Shown here: positions 7,639 through 9,429 of the stretch, one piece after another
Layout of the letters: each line of letters begins with the position of its first letter
Numbering within the stretch: position 1 is the first letter of the stretch
DNA from: Bacteroidota bacterium
Lineage (GTDB): Bacteria; Bacteroidota; Bacteroidia; Flavobacteriales_D; Crocinitomicaceae
Length of the DNA stretch: 9,429 bases
Assembly (NCBI GenBank): GCA_024280195.1
Contig: JAJRQP010000308.1
Location: 1 to 9,429, forward strand
Direction of reading: 5' to 3'
Notes under the pieces: model-generated
Seen by the model: the letters and a program-made list of their open reading frames with translations, nothing else
Databases searched by the model: none
Told to the model about the DNA's origin: nothing
Translations under genes and position numbers: made by a program

Positions 7639-7651
7639 AACAATGATTGTT
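7639..7651. repeat. Near-perfect 13-bp palindrome
   Basis: AACAAT and ATTGTT flank a single central G. Such compact palindromes are typical of dimeric-regulator operators. However, it lies about 150 nt after pyrF and about 310 nt before the next start codon, and no regulator gene is visible, so any role is speculative. Confidence 0.25.
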
Positions 7652-7691
7652 CTTAGAAGAATGTCGTATTAAATAAAAGCTGTTAATAAAC

Positions 7692-7881
7692 CAACGAGAG
7701 AGGCGAAAGCAGAACCCATGTCTGAGTCACAGCCTTCGCTGAGGCACGAGGTGTGAAAGGCGTAAACGAGTTTGGGTGAGACCGCCGAAAGACGTGCGGT
7801 TTATAAAGCTTCTTATTTCGGCGACGAGCTTTTTCTTTGCCAAGCTTTATTTTTCGCGGAGAAAAAGAAAGCGGAGAAAAA
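7692..7881. repeat. G+C-richer element packed with inverted repeats (repeat element or structured RNA)
   Basis: Hand-counting the first ~109 nt (from about 7694) gives about 56% G+C, against the mid-30s around it. Inverted repeats: ACCCA 7714-7718 with TGGGT 7773-7777; nested within it CACA 7728-7731 with TGTG 7752-7755, and GCCT 7732-7735 with AGGC 7742-7745; ACCGC 7781-7785 with GCGGT 7796-7800; a competing 8-bp pair CGCCGAAA 7783-7790 with TTTCGGCG 7816-7823; a 9-bp pair ATAAAGCTT 7803-7811 with AAGCTTTAT 7842-7850; and a 12-pair hairpin with one mismatch spanning 7844-7872 (loop 7856-7860). An 11-nt direct repeat GCGGAGAAAAA occurs at 7856-7866 and 7871-7881. A 71-codon minus-strand frame crosses the region, but its low-complexity, basic translation looks like no protein domain. 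Most likely a dispersed non-coding repeat or a structured RNA; the boundaries are approximate. Confidence 0.5.
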
Positions 7882-7921
7882 CTCCTTCCACATTCCATTT
7901 CTATCTTTCACTAATTAACCT

Positions 7922-7929
7922 TACTTTTG
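7922..7929 (+). promoter_or_regulatory. Candidate Bacteroidota -7 promoter box for the transporter gene
   Basis: TACTTTTG matches the Bacteroidota housekeeping -7 consensus TAnnTTTG exactly and ends 28 nt before the ATG at 7958, leaving a short untranslated leader. The expected -33 element (TTTG/TTG, about 19 nt upstream) is poor: only TTTC occurs near 7898-7901. It is the only exact -7 match I noticed in an intergenic region of this window. Confidence 0.4.
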
Positions 7930-7957
7930 TTCCTTAAATTTTAAAGCACTAAAGTCC

Positions 7958-9429
7958 ATGTGGCAAAGAATAGCAAAGTTTATTTTACGCAATCGATTTT
8001 TAATCATCGGTATCATCACCTTGATGACTGTCTTCTTTGCGTATCATGCAATCACGGGTCTTAAGCTTGACAATAAATACGGTATTCTTTTACCGAAGAA
8101 TGCTGACGCAAAAAAAGATTACGACCGCTTCAAAGCAATGTTCGGAGAAGATGGCGGAACTTTAGTCATTGCCATTGAAACAGATTCTCTTTATACAGAA
8201 GAAAATTTCTTAAAATGGAAAGAACTTGGAGATTCAATTTTGCAATACGACGGAATAGAATCTGTGGTTTCTGAAGCAACACTTTACGGCGTGACAGCAG
8301 ATAAAGAAGAGCAAAAATTCAAGGTGCATCCTATTTTTTCAGACACACGCTATCAAGATAAATCAATTGATTCCATTCAACGAGAAATAAAAAATAATCC
8401 GCTCTACGAAGGAATGCTTTTCAACAAAGAAGGCAATGTTTCATTGATGATGATTGGTGTCGATTAATCCTTTATTAGTGATAAGAAAAAAGCAAATGTC
8501 GTCCTTGAAATAGAAGCGATTGCAGAATCCTACACAAAGTATTTTGGCAAACCAAAGTATGCAGGATTGCCTCATCTAAGAGTGGTAATTGGGAAGCAAA
8601 TTATGAAGGAAATGTACATCTTCATTGGCTTGTTGATTCTTGTGACATCCTTGCTCATCTATTTGTTTTTTAGATCATTAAGAGTTGTCTTTATTTGTAA
8701 TGTAGTTGTTGCAATCGCAGTAATCTGGTCGATGGGAATGATTGGCGCATTGAATTTCAATATCACCATCATCATGGCGTTGAATCCTCCTTTAATGATT
8801 GTCATCGGGATACCTAACTGTATCTTCTTGATAACCAAATTCCATCAAGAATTCTTAGAACACGGAAACAAAGTAAAAGCATTGACACGCGTAATTAAGA
8901 AGATTGGTACCGCAACTTTCTTAACGAACTTTACAACAGCACTCGGGTTCCTAACCTTCATAACTACTAATTCTCCAAAATTGATGGAGTTCGGTATTTG
9001 TGCTGCGATTAATATCATTTTGGTATTTGTTATTTCAATTTCAATCTTGCCAATATTTCTTTCATTTTCTAACCCACCAAAGAAAAGACATCTAAAACAT
9101 CTGGACAGAAAACTAGCTGTGGGATTATTGAACAACTTGGTGAATATTACTCTAAACCACAGAAAATGGGTTTACGTTGCAACAATTGGAGTGATTACTT
9201 TCAGTATTCTCGGAATGTTGCAAATAAAAGCAACTGGAAACTTAACAGGAGATTTACCACAAGATCATCAAATTGCAAGAGACTTTAATTTTATTCAAGA
9301 CAACTTCGGAGGTTCCATTCCTTTCGAAATAATGATTGATTATAAAGAGAAAAGTCGTTTAGGAAAATCATCTACGCTGCGAAGAATCGAAGCGGTTGAA
9401 AATCAATACAAAGACGATACGCTTTTTGC
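7958..9429 (+). pseudogene. RND/MMPL-family membrane transporter, interrupted by an in-frame TAA and cut by the window end
   Basis: RND-superfamily permease, normally a proton-driven inner-membrane exporter with two repeats of one TM helix, a large periplasmic loop and five TM helices. Codons 1-169 (7958-8464) give TM1 (about 12-33) and most of the first periplasmic domain. Codon 170 is TAA (8465-8467). The same frame then stays open for 320 codons to the window edge with family-like sequence: TM2 (about 220-239), TM3 (243-265), TM4 (270-292, with NPPLMIVIGIPNCIFLI), the TKFHQEFLEHGNK loop (293-305), TM5 (318-337), TM6 (343-369), TM7 (404-421) and the start of the second periplasmic domain (GNLTGDLPQDHQ). 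No frame change is needed, so one substitution (for example from AAA, CAA or GAA) explains the stop. Restart at the ATG at 8603 would lack TM1 and the first loop. Substrate unknown; no adaptor or outer-membrane partner in view. A real pseudogene, readthrough or a sequencing error are all possible. Confidence 0.82.

Larger units (their letters stand above)
7491..7957. other. 467-nt gene-free interval between pyrF and the transporter gene
   Basis: I find no credible coding gene here. The first 200 nt are AT-rich and hold a 7-bp inverted repeat (TGAATGT 7536-7542, ACATTCA 7550-7556), a weak 4-bp hairpin followed by T-rich sequence (GAGG 7588-7591, CCTC 7599-7602), and a compact palindrome at 7639-7651. 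From about 7692 the composition changes to a G+C-richer, repeat-filled stretch (described separately). The last 70 nt are AT-rich again and contain a candidate promoter for the downstream gene. I recognise no tRNA or known ncRNA. Confidence 0.6.

Noticed and set aside
7692..7881. Integron attC site, tRNA, RNase P or other known RNA
   Set aside because: None of the defining core motifs (attC R boxes, T-loop, P4-type conserved segment) could be found.
7683..7898. 71-codon minus-strand reading frame across the G+C-rich element
   Set aside because: The translation is basic and low in complexity with no domain character, no neighbouring gene uses that strand, and the inverted-repeat structure explains the region better.
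8465..8467. Stop-codon reassignment (TAA read as sense) as the explanation for the interrupted transporter
   Set aside because: topB, purM and prfA all end in TAA at the expected protein length, RF1 looks complete, and no other in-frame TAA, TAG or TGA occurs within the conserved genes.

Overview
The window looks like a stretch of a low-GC (roughly mid-30s % by eye) Bacteroidota genome, probably a Flavobacteriales-type organism. Three things support this. PurM, PyrF and TopB are the forms typical of that phylum. The start codons are preceded by A/T-rich sequence with no clear Shine-Dalgarno motif. A candidate promoter carries an exact Bacteroidota -7 box (TAnnTTTG). Every gene lies on the plus strand.

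Layout. 27-2665: dihydrofolate reductase (folA) and a topoisomerase III-type enzyme (topB), 8 nt apart and probably cotranscribed. 2742-4241: an orphan PAS-type sensor histidine kinase of the HisKA_2 family, with an apparent TTG start and a dyad just upstream. 4323-7490: a housekeeping cluster of purM (purine synthesis), prfA (release factor 1) and pyrF (UMP synthesis). A hairpin lies over the purM/prfA junction, and two interlocked inverted repeats lie between prfA and pyrF. 7491-7957: a 467-nt gene-free interval. Part of it (about 7692-7881) is clearly richer in G+C than its surroundings and full of inverted repeats; it looks like a repeat element or structured RNA rather than a gene. 7958-9429 (window edge): a large RND/MMPL-family membrane transporter whose reading frame is broken by one in-frame TAA at 8465-8467, with family-like sequence continuing in the same frame to the window end.

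The genes do not form one pathway. folA, purM and pyrF all serve nucleotide or one-carbon metabolism, topB and prfA are information-processing genes, and the kinase and transporter are sensory and envelope functions. I see no mobile-element genes, CRISPR array, tRNA or rRNA, and no evidence for a novel multi-gene system. The most checkable oddities are the nonsense codon in the transporter, the structured element just upstream of it, and substitutions in otherwise conserved motifs of the kinase (G1 box) and TopB (TOPRIM).
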